In this document: piece after piece, positions 1 to 8,485 of the stretch
How positions within the stretch are numbered: the first letter of the stretch is position 1
Layout: each line of letters opens with the position of its first letter
Assembly (NCBI GenBank): GCA_902826155.1
Contig: CADEDU010000014.1
Span: 1 to 38,090, forward strand
Direction of reading: 5' to 3'
Origin: an uncultured beta proteobacterium
GTDB taxonomy: Bacteria > Pseudomonadota > Gammaproteobacteria > Burkholderiales > SG8-39
Length of the DNA stretch: 38,090 nucleotides
Position numbers and translations under genes: made by a program
Notes under the pieces: generated by a model
The model's database searches: none
Told to the model about the DNA's origin: nothing
Seen by the model: the letters and a program-made list of their open reading frames with translations, nothing else

Positions 1-294
1 CCCGACCAACTGCACCGCACCGAGCAGTTCGCCTCCGAGGTGCTGCGCAAGTGCGTGGAGGTGGGCGGCACGATCACCGGCGAGCACGGCGTTGGCATCG
101 AGAAGATCAACGAGATGTGCGTACAGTTCACCGCCGAGGAACTGGCGCTGTTTCGCGGCATCAAGAGCGCGTTCGATCCGGCCGGCACGCTCAATCCGGA
201 CAAGAACATCCCCACGCTGCATCGCTGCGCCGAGTTCGGCAGGATGCACATCAGCGCCGGGCGCCTGCCGTTTCCGGAGCTGCCGCGGTTTTGA
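1..294 (+). CDS. glcD: Glycolate oxidase FAD-linked subunit GlcD (3' end only)
   Basis: Only the last 97 codons lie in the window; the gene begins before base 1. The visible part carries the C-terminal signature of the GlcD/D-lactate dehydrogenase flavoprotein family: TGEHGVGIEK, then a helical stretch ending in FDPAGTLNPDKNI. In the family this C-terminal half belongs to the FAD-linked oxidase domain (VAO type), which oxidises glycolate to glyoxylate together with GlcE and GlcF at the inner membrane. The stop codon overlaps the proposed TTG start of glcE, so the two are probably translationally coupled. The assignment rests on this short segment plus the unmistakable glcE and glcF downstream. 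An alternative member of the FAD-linked oxidase family is unlikely in this context. Confidence 0.93.
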   Translation, partial: PDQLHRTEQFASEVLRKCVEVGGTITGEHGVGIEKINEMCVQFTAEELALFRGIKSAFDPAGTLNPDKNIPTLHRCAEFGRMHISAGRLPFPELPRF

Positions 295-1373
295 GCGCAC
301 CGGCCGCACTGGCAGACACACTCGCAGCGCTGCAACGGGCAGTACGCGCTGCGATCGGCGCGAAGTCCACGCTGTCGATCCGTGGCGGCAACACCAAATC
401 GTTCTACGGCCAGGCCCCGGTCGGCAGTGCGCTCGATACGCGTGGCTACTCGGGCATCGTGGCCTACGAGCCGAGTGAACTGGTGATCACGGCCCGTTGC
501 GGTACGCCGCTGGCCGAGCTGGAAACAACCTTGCGCGAGCGCGGTCAGACGCTCGCCTTCGAGCCGCCGCATTTCGGCGCGGCAGCGACCGTCGGCGGCA
601 TGGTGGCAGCCGGCTTGTCCGGCCCGCGGCGCCAGGCTGCCGGCGCGGTGCGCGATCACGTGCTCGGCGTGCGCATGCTCGACGGTCAAGGCAACGTGCA
701 CAGTTTCGGCGGCCAGGTAATGAAGAACGTCGCCGGCTACGACGTGGCACGCTTGCTGGCCGGCTCGATGGGAACGTTAGGCGTGATCCTGGAGGTGTCG
801 ATCAAGGTCCTGCCGCTGCCGGTAAGCGAGGTGACGTTGAAGTTCGAGCTGCCGCAGGCGCGCGCGATCGAATCGCTCAATCGCTGGGCCGGCCGGCCGC
901 TGCCGATCAGCGCTTCGGCCTGGCATGGCGGTGACCTTGGCGTTCGGCTGTCGGGGGCGCAGGCTGCAGTCCGCGCCGCGCGCGAGAAACTCGGCGGCGA
1001 ACTGATCGAGGCGGAGCAGGCCGCGCAGTACTGGCAGTCGATACGCGAGCAGGAACTGGCGCTCTTCAGCGGCGCGATGCCGTTGTGGCGCGTATCGGTT
1101 CCGTCGCCTGCCGCGCCGCTCGAGTTGCCGGGGGAGCAGTTGATCGAGTGGGGCGGGGCATTGCGCTGGCTGGCGTCGAACGCCGATCCGAAAACCTTGC
1201 GCGAGGTGGCCCAGCACGCCGGGGGCCACGCCACGTTGTTTCGCGGTGGCGACAAGTCGGTGGGCGTGTTCACGCCGCCCGCCGCGCCGCTCGATCGCAT
1301 CCATCGCAATCTCAAGGCGACGTTCGATCCGCACCGGATCTTCGACGGCGGCCGCATGTATCCGGGCTGGTGA
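291..1373 (+). CDS. glcE: Glycolate oxidase FAD-binding subunit GlcE
   Basis: About 360 residues, the usual GlcE length. The N-terminal half has the PCMH-type FAD-binding fold: an SIRGGNTKSFYG segment that fits the nucleotide loop, a VGGMVAAGLSGPRR segment and GQVMKNVAGYDVARLLAGS. The C-terminus ends in FDPHRIFDGGRMYPGW, typical of the family. The frame stays open much further upstream, but that part overlaps glcD. A TTG at 291 inside the glcD stop (TTGA overlap), with GGAG about 11 bases upstream, gives the expected length, so I chose it. GlcE is thought to work with GlcD and the iron-sulfur subunit GlcF in glycolate oxidation. The stop is separated from the glcF ATG by one base. Confidence 0.93.
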   Translation: MSAPAALADTLAALQRAVRAAIGAKSTLSIRGGNTKSFYGQAPVGSALDTRGYSGIVAYEPSELVITARCGTPLAELETTLRERGQTLAFEPPHFGAAATVGGMVAAGLSGPRRQAAGAVRDHVLGVRMLDGQGNVHSFGGQVMKNVAGYDVARLLAGSMGTLGVILEVSIKVLPLPVSEVTLKFELPQARAIESLNRWAGRPLPISASAWHGGDLGVRLSGAQAAVRAAREKLGGELIEAEQAAQYWQSIREQELALFSGAMPLWRVSVPSPAAPLELPGEQLIEWGGALRWLASNADPKTLREVAQHAGGHATLFRGGDKSVGVFTPPAAPLDRIHRNLKATFDPHRIFDGGRMYPGW

Positions 1374-1374
1374 T

Positions 1375-2607
1375 ATGCAGACCAACCTCGCCACCGAATT
1401 CCAGGGTACGGCCGACGGCGAAGAGGCCGAGCGCATCCTGCGCAAGTGCGTGCACTGCGGGTTCTGCACGGCCACCTGCCCGACCTACCAGTTGCTGGGC
1501 GACGAACTCGACGGACCACGCGGCCGGATCTATCTGATCAAGCAGGCACTCGAGGGCGCGCCGGTCACTGCGAAGACGCAACTGCATCTGGACCGCTGCC
1601 TGAGCTGTCGCGCGTGCGAGACGACCTGTCCGTCCGGCGTGCAGTACGGTCGCCTGCTCGACATCGGCCGCAAGGTCGTCGATGACCGCGTCGACCGGCC
1701 ATTGGCCGATCGGCTCACGCGCGCCGGCCTGGCGCAGGTGGTGTCGCGGCCCGGCGTGTTTGGGCCGCTGATGAAGCTCGGCCAATCGGTGCGCGGAATG
1801 CTCCCGGGGTCGCTGCAGGAGAAGGTGCCCGCTGCGCCACGACCCGCCGGAGCGTGGCCTTCGCCGCGGCATTCACGCAAGATGCTCGCGCTTGCCGGCT
1901 GCGCGCAGGCGTCTATGGCCCCTGACATCAACGCTGCGGCCGCGCGCGTGCTCGATCGACTCGGCATCAGCCTTATCGAAGCGCCGGGCGCGGGTTGCTG
2001 TGGCGCGTTGCGCTTTCACGTCGGCTATCAGAACGATGGGCGCAACGACATGCGCACGCTGATCGACGCGTGGTGGCCGCGGATCGAACGCGGCGAAGTC
2101 GAAACGATCGTCATGACGGCCAGCGGCTGTGGTGCGGTGGTGCGCGAGTACGGCCACCTGCTTCGCGGCGATGCCCGTTACGCCGAGCGCGCCGAGCGCG
2201 TTGCTGCGATGACGCGCGATCTGTCCGAAGTCGTGCACGCCGAGCTGCCCCGTTTGCAGGCGCTGGTGGCGGCGCGGCCGCGTGAGCGCGTCGCATTCCA
2301 CGCGCCGTGCACGTTGCAGCACGGGCAGCAGATTCGCGGCGTGGCCGAAGCGATCCTCGGTGCGTGCGGTTTCGATCTCACGCCGGTGGTCGATGCGCAT
2401 CTGTGCTGCGGCTCGGCCGGGACCTACTCGGTATTGCAACCGCAACTTTCGCAGCAATTGCGCGCCAACAAGCTCGCTGCGCTGCAGGCGGGCAGTCCGG
2501 CTGCGATCGCCACGGCCAACATCGGTTGTCTCACCCATCTGCAGGGCGGTACCCCACTCCCGGTGCGGCACTGGATCGTCGCGGTGGACGAGCGGTTGAG
2601 CCGCTGA
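1375..2607 (+). CDS. glcF: Glycolate oxidase iron-sulfur subunit GlcF
   Basis: 410 residues. Two ferredoxin-type 4Fe-4S motifs are visible: CVHCGFCTATCP with cysteines 25, 28, 31 and 35, and CLSCRACETTCP with cysteines 75, 78, 81 and 85. The C-terminal half holds two cysteine-rich CCG domains, seen as GAGCCGALRFH and DAHLCCGSAGTYS, as in GlcF, LutA and HdrD relatives. The frame is open upstream, but the ATG at 1375 follows the glcE stop by one base and starts MQTNLATEF, a typical GlcF beginning. The protein should pass electrons from the GlcDE flavins to the quinone pool. It is the last gene of the operon; an inverted repeat follows at 2641-2668. Confidence 0.95.
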   Translation: MQTNLATEFQGTADGEEAERILRKCVHCGFCTATCPTYQLLGDELDGPRGRIYLIKQALEGAPVTAKTQLHLDRCLSCRACETTCPSGVQYGRLLDIGRKVVDDRVDRPLADRLTRAGLAQVVSRPGVFGPLMKLGQSVRGMLPGSLQEKVPAAPRPAGAWPSPRHSRKMLALAGCAQASMAPDINAAAARVLDRLGISLIEAPGAGCCGALRFHVGYQNDGRNDMRTLIDAWWPRIERGEVETIVMTASGCGAVVREYGHLLRGDARYAERAERVAAMTRDLSEVVHAELPRLQALVAARPRERVAFHAPCTLQHGQQIRGVAEAILGACGFDLTPVVDAHLCCGSAGTYSVLQPQLSQQLRANKLAALQAGSPAAIATANIGCLTHLQGGTPLPVRHWIVAVDERLSR

Positions 2608-2640
2608 ACGGCCGCCGCCGAACGGGACGCAGTTCACACG

Positions 2641-2668
2641 TGCTTCTGATGAGATGTCGTCAGAAGCA
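2641..2668. terminator. Inverted repeat after glcF, possible terminator
   Basis: TGCTTCTGA at 2641-2649 is the exact reverse complement of TCAGAAGCA at 2660-2668, with a 10-base loop. It lies 33 bases after the glcF stop in a locally less GC-rich stretch. A second small inverted repeat (GAAAG / CTTTC) follows at about 2671-2685. There is no long T run, so a rho-independent terminator is only one reading; an operator for the downstream TPR gene is another. Confidence 0.4.
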
Positions 2669-2777
2669 TGAAAGATCGCTAACTTTCGCACGTTGAACTC
2701 GGGGTTTGCGCGCGTGGCGCCGCCCGGCGATCGTGCCATCCGGCACCCGCTCCCGACATGCTCTCCAGGAGCCCAAC

Positions 2778-5561
2778 GTGACCCTCCGTTCCATCCATTC
2801 CCATCGCTTGACGATGGCCGTCGTAGTCGTCGGCATGGCGCTGGTCGCAGGCTGTGGAAAACAGGATCCGGCCAGCTACACGAAGTCCGCGCAGAGCTAT
2901 CTCGCCAAGAAGGACTACAAGTCCGCCGCGATCCAGTTCAAGAACGCGATCCAGCTCGATCCCAACGCGCTGGAGACTCGGCTCACCTATGCGAGCGTGT
3001 TGTTCGAGACGGGTGACACCGCCGGCGCGCTAACCGAGTTTCGGCGCGCGCGCGAGTTGGGTGCCGCGCCAGATCGCGTCAATCCGATGATGGCGCGCGC
3101 GATGCTCGCGGCGAGCAACTATCAGGCGGTCGTCGACGAGTTCGCCGAGAGCAGCCTGGCCACCCTCGAAGGCACTGCCGAATTGCAGTCGCTGGTCGGC
3201 GCCGCGTACACGCGCCTGGACAAGACCAAGGAGGCCAACGCGGCGTTCGCCAAGGCGCTGCGGGCACGTCCGGACCACGAAGGCGCGACCGCCGGCATTG
3301 CGCGGCTGGCGCTGATGGCGGGCGACCTGAAGCAGGCGAGCAGCCTGATCGATCGCCTGACCGCGCAAGCGCCGGATGGTGTCGAGACCACTTTGTTGCG
3401 CGGCGAGCTGGCGATGGCCAAGGGCGAGGTGCTCGAGGCGATCGATGTGCTGGAGAAGGTGGTCAAGCTGCGTCCGACTTCGACCCAGGCGCGCTACGCA
3501 CTGGTCTCGGCGCTCTTGCAGAAGCGCGAGTTCGAACGTGCGGCGCAGTATCTGGAAGCCGCGCGCAAGCTTGGTACCCCGGTTCCGGCGATGCTGTATC
3601 TGGAGGCCTCGCTTGCGATGATGCAGGAGCGCGTCGGCGACGCGCGCAACCTGGTGCAGTCGGTGCTCAAGGTGCATCCCGAGCACGTGCCGAGCCTGGT
3701 GCTTGCCGGCTCGGTCGAACTGCGCGCCGGCTCGCTCGGTTTCGCCGAGGAGTATCTGCGCAAGGCGCTGCTGCTGGCGCCTGACAACGTCACGGCGCGA
3801 CGCATGCTGGTGGGTTCCTACTCCCGCGGCGGGCAGGCCGATCGCGCGCTCGAGACGCTGCAGCCGCTGCTCAATCGCGTCAACCCCGATGCCGCCACGC
3901 TCGCGCTCGCCGGCGAGGTTTATCTGGCCGCCGGCGACATGAAGAACGCTGTGCAGTTCCTGGAGCGCTCGATCGCCGCCGACAAGAACAATCCCGCGAT
4001 TCGCACCCGGCTTGCGCAAGTGCGGCTGTCAACCGGTGACGCTGCACGAGCGGTGCCTGAGCTGGAAGCGATCGCCCGCGGCCACGACACCGACTACAAC
4101 GCGGATGTCATTCTGGTGATGAACTACCTGCGCCAGAACGCTCCCGACAAGGCGCTCGCGGCCGTCGCGCGGCTGGCGCAGAAGCAGCCGAACAATCCGC
4201 TTACCCACCAACTGGCCGGTGCGGCGCACCAGGCCAAGCGCGATCTGGCCAGCGCGCGCACCAGTCACGAAAAAGCGCTCAGCCTGCAGCCGGCATACGT
4301 ACCCTCGCTGCGCGCGCTGGCGCAGATCGACGTGCTGGAAGGCAAGTCGGGCGCTGCGCGGCAACGCTACGAGGATCTGGTCTCCAAGAACCAGGCGAAC
4401 AGCGCGGTGCTGCTCGCCTATGCCGCGACGCTGCGTGGCACCGGCGCCGATGCCAAGGAGATCGGCTCGGTGCTGGAACGGGCCGTGCGAGCGGACTCCG
4501 CTGCGGTCGAGCCGCGACTGGCGCTGATCGATCACCTGGTTAGCACTGCCGACGCGCGACGTGCGCTGCAGGTGGCGCAGGAAGCCAACACCCTTATTCC
4601 CAACAACCCGCGCATCATCGAGGCGCTAGGGGTAGCACAGCAGGCGGCCGGCAACATCCATCAGGCGATCGAAACGTTGCGCCAGAACGCGTTGCAACAA
4701 CCGAAGGCCGCACAACCGCAGATCAGGCTTGCGGGCGCATTCGCCGCGGCCAAGGATTACACCCGCGCCGCGCAAACCCTCAAGCGCGCCATCGCGCTCG
4801 ATCCGCAACGCGTCGATCTGCATCGCGACGTCGCCATCTATCTGGCGCAGGCTGGTCGCACCGACGAGGCGCTGGCCGAAGCGCGCGCGGTGCAGAAGGC
4901 GCGGCCCACCGACGCACTGGGCTGGGTGATCGAGGGGGATCTGCAGCAAATGCGCAAGGAATGGCGCGTCGCGCTCGATGCCTATCGCACCGGACAGCGT
5001 CTTGGCGGCGAAGCGTTGGTGTCACGTCGGATCATGGCGACGCTCGCCGGCGTCGCCGACAACGTCGAAGCGCGACGCTATGTGGAGCGCTGGAGCAAGG
5101 AGAGTGTCCGCGATCCGTTGCCGCGCGTGTTCCTGGCCGAGCGCGAAATGCACGACCGCAAGTTCGCGGCTGCAGCCGATCGGTATCGCGAACTGATCAC
5201 GCTGCAACCCAACAATCCTACTTTCCTCAACAACCTCGCCTGGGTGAGTGCTCAACTGGGTGAGCCCGGCGCACTGAAGTACGCCGAGGACGCACACCGC
5301 CTCGCTCCCGACAGTCCGGCCGTGCTCGATACGCTGGGGTGGCTGCTGATCGAGCAGGGCGACGACAAGCGTGGCCTGGAAATGCTCAACCGGGCGGTCA
5401 GCCTGGCGCCGCGCGCGAACGGGATCCGCCTCAACCTCGCGCGCGGACTGATCAAGTCGGGCGACAAGGTCGCCGCTCGCAAGGAACTCGAGTTGATCGC
5501 CAAGTCGACCGATCCGAGCCCCGCACGCGACGAAGCGGCGGCCATGCTGAGCAAGCTGTGA
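2778..5561 (+). CDS. prsT: PEP-CTERM-system TPR-repeat lipoprotein, PrsT-like
   Basis: 927 residues. A hydrophobic N-terminal segment ends in the lipobox LVAGC with cysteine 26 as the likely lipidated residue. After that nearly the whole protein is a run of 34-residue TPR units, for example YTKSAQSYLAKKDYKSAAIQF and the recurrent LDP.....L pattern, with the last units near the C-terminus. Length, lipobox and repeat layout match the PrsT family, which accompanies exosortase A systems. The next gene is exosortase A, which strongly supports the call. The frame is open 24 codons upstream, but GTG at 2778 has CAGGAG just before it and gives the clean signal peptide. Its presumed role is as an outer-membrane or periplasmic scaffold in exopolysaccharide and PEP-CTERM protein export; the exact role is not known to me. 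A generic TPR lipoprotein is the alternative. Confidence 0.85.
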   Translation: MTLRSIHSHRLTMAVVVVGMALVAGCGKQDPASYTKSAQSYLAKKDYKSAAIQFKNAIQLDPNALETRLTYASVLFETGDTAGALTEFRRARELGAAPDRVNPMMARAMLAASNYQAVVDEFAESSLATLEGTAELQSLVGAAYTRLDKTKEANAAFAKALRARPDHEGATAGIARLALMAGDLKQASSLIDRLTAQAPDGVETTLLRGELAMAKGEVLEAIDVLEKVVKLRPTSTQARYALVSALLQKREFERAAQYLEAARKLGTPVPAMLYLEASLAMMQERVGDARNLVQSVLKVHPEHVPSLVLAGSVELRAGSLGFAEEYLRKALLLAPDNVTARRMLVGSYSRGGQADRALETLQPLLNRVNPDAATLALAGEVYLAAGDMKNAVQFLERSIAADKNNPAIRTRLAQVRLSTGDAARAVPELEAIARGHDTDYNADVILVMNYLRQNAPDKALAAVARLAQKQPNNPLTHQLAGAAHQAKRDLASARTSHEKALSLQPAYVPSLRALAQIDVLEGKSGAARQRYEDLVSKNQANSAVLLAYAATLRGTGADAKEIGSVLERAVRADSAAVEPRLALIDHLVSTADARRALQVAQEANTLIPNNPRIIEALGVAQQAAGNIHQAIETLRQNALQQPKAAQPQIRLAGAFAAAKDYTRAAQTLKRAIALDPQRVDLHRDVAIYLAQAGRTDEALAEARAVQKARPTDALGWVIEGDLQQMRKEWRVALDAYRTGQRLGGEALVSRRIMATLAGVADNVEARRYVERWSKESVRDPLPRVFLAEREMHDRKFAAAADRYRELITLQPNNPTFLNNLAWVSAQLGEPGALKYAEDAHRLAPDSPAVLDTLGWLLIEQGDDKRGLEMLNRAVSLAPRANGIRLNLARGLIKSGDKVAARKELELIAKSTDPSPARDEAAAMLSKL

Positions 5562-5628
5562 GGCATGGCTGAGGGGCGTGATGCGGTAGCGCCGAGCCTC
5601 GCGTGCGACGTGCTTTACGCTGACGCGG

Positions 5629-7281
5629 GTGAGTGGCGTGCCGGCCACTGATACCCGGGCCGCGCTGCCGGCCGTCTTGTTCGTGATCGGTGCCATCGCG
5701 TTCTACTGGCGCACCGCGTGGACGATGCTCGACACGTGGCTGCGCAGCGACACGTTCGCGCACGGGTTGGTGGTCGTACCGATCGCGTTGTGGCTGGGCT
5801 GGCGCGAGCGACACCGCTTCGATGCGGCGGCGATCCGTCCATTCCTGCCGGCGCTGCTGGCGCTGCTTGGTGCTGGCGCGCTGTGGCTGGTCTCGCAATT
5901 GGCGGTGGTGAACGTCGGCCGGCAGTTCGCGCTGGTGTTCATGCTCCAGGCCGGACTGATCGCGCTGCTTGGCTGGCGGTTCGCGCGAACCTTCGCCTTT
6001 CCGCTCGCGTTCCTGCTGTTCGCGGTGCCGTTCGGAGAATTCACGCTGCCCACGCTGATGGAGTGGACCGCCGATTTCACCGTCGCATCGCTGCGCCTGA
6101 CCGGGGTGCCGGTGTATCGCGAGGGCATGGACTTCGTGATTCCGTCGGGTTCCTGGTCGGTGGTGGAGGAATGCAGCGGCGTGCGCTACCTCATCGCTTC
6201 GTTCATGGGCGGCACGTTGTTCGCGTACCTGGCCTATCGCAGCATCTGGCGTCGTCTCGCGTTCATGTTGCTCGCACTCGCGGTGCCGATCGTCGCCAAC
6301 TGGGTGCGTGCGTATCTGATCGTGATGCTCGGCCATCTGAGCGACAACAAGATCGCCGCAGGCGTGGATCACCTGATCTACGGCTGGCTGTTCTTCGGCG
6401 TAGTGGTGTTTCTTTTGTTCTGGCTCGGCGGCCTCTGGCGCGAACCCAGGTCGCAGTGGCGCGAACCCAGGTCGCAGTGGCGCGAACCCAGGTCGCAGTG
6501 GCGCGAACCCAGGTCGCAGTGGCGCGAACCGAGGTCGCAGTGGCGCGAACCGAGGTCGCAGTGGCGCGAATCAACGTCACCGGCCGCGAGCGGTGCGGGA
6601 TCCAGCACGCCACGGACCGACACAGCGCCGGACACCGGCCGACCGGTCGGCACCTGGCTGGCTGCGATGGCGGCAATCGTCGTCTGGGTGGGGTTGGCTC
6701 ACTACCTCGAGCCGGTGGCCGACGATCGTCGTGTCGACGTGAAGCCAGTGCAGCCTGCGAGTGGCTGGAACGAGACGCTCGCGCCGATCGCCGCATGGGA
6801 GCCGGAGTACACCGGACAACGTGGCGCAGGCACGTACACGTTCGAGAATGGGGCAATGCGAGTCGGCGTGTATCTGGCCTACTACCGCGCGCAGGATGAG
6901 GCGCACAGCCTGATCAGTTCCAGCAACGCGCTCGCCACCTCCGGCAATCGCAACTGGCGCGTGAGTGCGCAGGGCCCCATCGCGCTGCAATGGGGTGGCG
7001 GTGAGGTCACGTTCCGGCGCACCGAACTGGCCGGTACGGCCGAGCGATTGCTCGTGGCCGATGCCTACTGGATCGACGGGCACGTCACGCCGAACGCGCA
7101 TCACGCCAAAGTGTTGCTGGCGATTGCGAAGCTGCGAGGCCGAGGCGACGACGCGGCGCTGATCGTGATCTCGACGCCCAAGCGCGAGAGCGATCGCGAT
7201 GCCGACGCGCTGCGGCAGTTCACCGCGCAGATGTCACCGGCCATCGACGCGGCGCTGAGCGCGACCCGCGACGCACGTTGA
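5629..7281 (+). CDS. xrtA: Exosortase A fused to EpsI domain, with heptapeptide-repeat linker
   Basis: 550 residues from GTG 5629. Residues about 10-268 form a multi-pass membrane exosortase core. The putative catalytic residues are visible: Cys182 in VEECSGVRYL, Arg227 in NWVRAYLIV and His248 in GVDHLIYGW. Exosortases are proposed transpeptidases that cleave PEP-CTERM sorting signals. From about 270 to 314 the chain is six copies of WREPRSQ plus a partial one. A further membrane segment follows (TWLAAMAAIVVWVGLAHYL, about 344-362), then an EpsI-type domain to the C-terminus (the GMRVGVYLAYYRAQ-like stretch reads AMRVGVYLAYYRAQ). Fusion of XrtA to EpsI is known in betaproteobacteria; the repeat linker is unusual. 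The gene begins 67 bases after the PrsT-like gene and probably shares its transcript. No strong ribosome site is seen, and GTG 5638 is an alternative start. Confidence 0.92.
   Translation: MSGVPATDTRAALPAVLFVIGAIAFYWRTAWTMLDTWLRSDTFAHGLVVVPIALWLGWRERHRFDAAAIRPFLPALLALLGAGALWLVSQLAVVNVGRQFALVFMLQAGLIALLGWRFARTFAFPLAFLLFAVPFGEFTLPTLMEWTADFTVASLRLTGVPVYREGMDFVIPSGSWSVVEECSGVRYLIASFMGGTLFAYLAYRSIWRRLAFMLLALAVPIVANWVRAYLIVMLGHLSDNKIAAGVDHLIYGWLFFGVVVFLLFWLGGLWREPRSQWREPRSQWREPRSQWREPRSQWREPRSQWREPRSQWRESTSPAASGAGSSTPRTDTAPDTGRPVGTWLAAMAAIVVWVGLAHYLEPVADDRRVDVKPVQPASGWNETLAPIAAWEPEYTGQRGAGTYTFENGAMRVGVYLAYYRAQDEAHSLISSSNALATSGNRNWRVSAQGPIALQWGGGEVTFRRTELAGTAERLLVADAYWIDGHVTPNAHHAKVLLAIAKLRGRGDDAALIVISTPKRESDRDADALRQFTAQMSPAIDAALSATRDAR
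6436..6570 (+). repeat. 21-base tandem repeat inside xrtA (six full copies)
   Basis: Six contiguous 21-base units at 6436-6456, 6457-6477, 6478-6498, 6499-6519, 6520-6540 and 6541-6561, followed by nine bases of a seventh. Each unit encodes WREPRSQ. Units 1-4 are identical; units 5 and 6 share a single C-to-G change (CCC to CCG, both proline). Because the unit is a multiple of three, gain or loss of copies keeps the reading frame. The near-identity at silent positions points to recent expansion by slippage or recombination. Confidence 0.97.
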
Positions 7282-7403
7282 GGCCCGCCTCGTCAAGTCA
7301 TCGACCCGGAATATTCGCCCGCACCGCTGAATGGTCGCCCGTGTGAGACGAGTGCGCCCGCACGTCGGGAACGCATGGGCGCAATCCGCGGTCATTCCTG
7401 CGC

Positions 7404-7435
7404 GAACACCGTAGCGGCCCGCTGCGGGGGTGTTC
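7404..7435. terminator. Stem-loop downstream of xrtA, possible terminator
   Basis: GAACACC at 7404-7410 pairs with GGTGTTC at 7429-7435. The inner bases GTAGC and GCTGC can extend the stem with one mismatch and a short bulge. It lies 122 bases after the xrtA stop and 42 bases before the MscS start. No T run follows, so this is only a candidate. Confidence 0.3.
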
Positions 7436-7443
7436 ACTCGCAA

Positions 7444-7458
7444 CGCAACCAGGTTGCG
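7444..7458. promoter_or_regulatory. 15-base palindrome just upstream of the MscS gene
   Basis: CGCAACC at 7444-7450 and GGTTGCG at 7452-7458 form a perfect 7-base inverted repeat around one central A. It ends six bases before the AGGAGAAGG ribosome site of the mscS-like gene. It could be an operator or a small RNA hairpin that affects translation. There is no direct evidence for either. Confidence 0.3.
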
Positions 7459-7476
7459 ATCGCCAGGAGAAGGCGC

Positions 7477-8403
7477 ATGAACGAGTTGTTCCGCGGCGTG
7501 GCCGCGATCGGATCGTCGTTCTGGAGCGATCTGGGCGCAAGCGGCGCACGCGTCACCATGATCGTCGTTGCGGCGTGGGTGCTGATGCACATCGTGCGTC
7601 GCGTGCTCGCCATGGCCAAGGACCAGCTCAAACGCGGCATCACCGACCCCGAACTGCTCAAGCGCCGCGAGACCATCGGCGCAGTGCTGGGCTACTTCGC
7701 CACGGTGTTGATCAGCGTGCTGACCGTGCTCCTCATCCTCTCGGAGCTGGGAATCGCGATCGCGCCGATTCTCGGTGCAGCCGGCGTGGCGGGCATCGCG
7801 GTGGGCATCGGCGCGCAGAGTCTGGTGAAGGACTACTTCAACGGCATCTTCCTGCTGCTGGAGAACCAGCTTCGGCAGGGCGATGTGGTTACTGTGGCCG
7901 ACAAGAGCGGGCTGGTCGAAGACGTCACGCTGCGCTACGTGCGACTGCGCGACTACGACGGCAACGTGCACTACGTGCCTAACAGCCTGATCACCACGGT
8001 CACCAACCGCACCCGAGACCATGCCTGCGCGGTGATCGACATCAGCATCGCCAGCCGCGAAGATGTCGACGAGGCGCTGGAATCGATGCGCCATGTCGGC
8101 GAGGACATGCGCGCCGATGCCGAATTCGGACCGAAGATCCTGGCCGATCTGGAGATCGCCGGTCTGGAGCAGTGGAACCAGACGCAGGTGACATTGCGCT
8201 GCCGGTTCACGGTCGTGCCGCTGTCGCAGTGGAGCGTGCGGCGCGAATTCCTGCGCCGGTTGAAGAAGGCGTTCGATGCGCGTGGCATCGAGATTCCGCA
8301 GAACAACGTGGCGGCACTCGGCACCGGCGCGAAGACGACGCAGCCGCGCGCGTTTGCCGCGCCGTTCGGGCCGGTGGATCTGGATCGCAAGCCCGCCGCC
8401 TGA
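7477..8403 (+). CDS. MscS-family small-conductance mechanosensitive channel
   Basis: 308 residues. Three membrane segments can be seen at about 24-40, 66-90 and 95-113. The third is the glycine/alanine-rich pore helix, GAAGVAGIAVGIGAQSLVKDYFNG when read in two pieces, which is the hallmark of MscS. The beta domain follows (QGDVVTVADKSGLVEDVTLR, VPNSLI), then an alpha/beta C-terminal domain ending around residue 290. The frame is open 34 codons upstream, but ATG 7477 has a strong AGGAGAAGG site 4 bases before it. The length is close to that of E. coli MscS (286). The expected role is release of solutes on hypo-osmotic shock. It appears to be transcribed alone or with the carrier that starts 82 bases downstream. 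Confidence 0.94.
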   Translation: MNELFRGVAAIGSSFWSDLGASGARVTMIVVAAWVLMHIVRRVLAMAKDQLKRGITDPELLKRRETIGAVLGYFATVLISVLTVLLILSELGIAIAPILGAAGVAGIAVGIGAQSLVKDYFNGIFLLLENQLRQGDVVTVADKSGLVEDVTLRYVRLRDYDGNVHYVPNSLITTVTNRTRDHACAVIDISIASREDVDEALESMRHVGEDMRADAEFGPKILADLEIAGLEQWNQTQVTLRCRFTVVPLSQWSVRREFLRRLKKAFDARGIEIPQNNVAALGTGAKTTQPRAFAAPFGPVDLDRKPAA

Positions 8404-8485
8404 GGCTGGGCTGTTGATGCCATTCGTTTGACCGCCCCGGAGGGGTGGCATAGCATCGCGCGGCCTTCCGACTCCTCGCCCCGCG

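Noticed and set aside
6436..6570. Tandem units considered as a CRISPR-like array
   Set aside because: The units are contiguous with no spacers and are in frame inside a membrane protein gene.
6378..6653. A minus-strand frame with DLGSRHC repeats over the xrtA linker
   Set aside because: It is the antisense reading of the WREPRSQ repeat; all frames stay open through a 21-base repeat lacking stops, so openness is not evidence.
2778..7281. Searched for a PEP-CTERM substrate protein near the exosortase
   Set aside because: No frame in the window ends with the PEP motif, hydrophobic helix and basic tail expected of a substrate.
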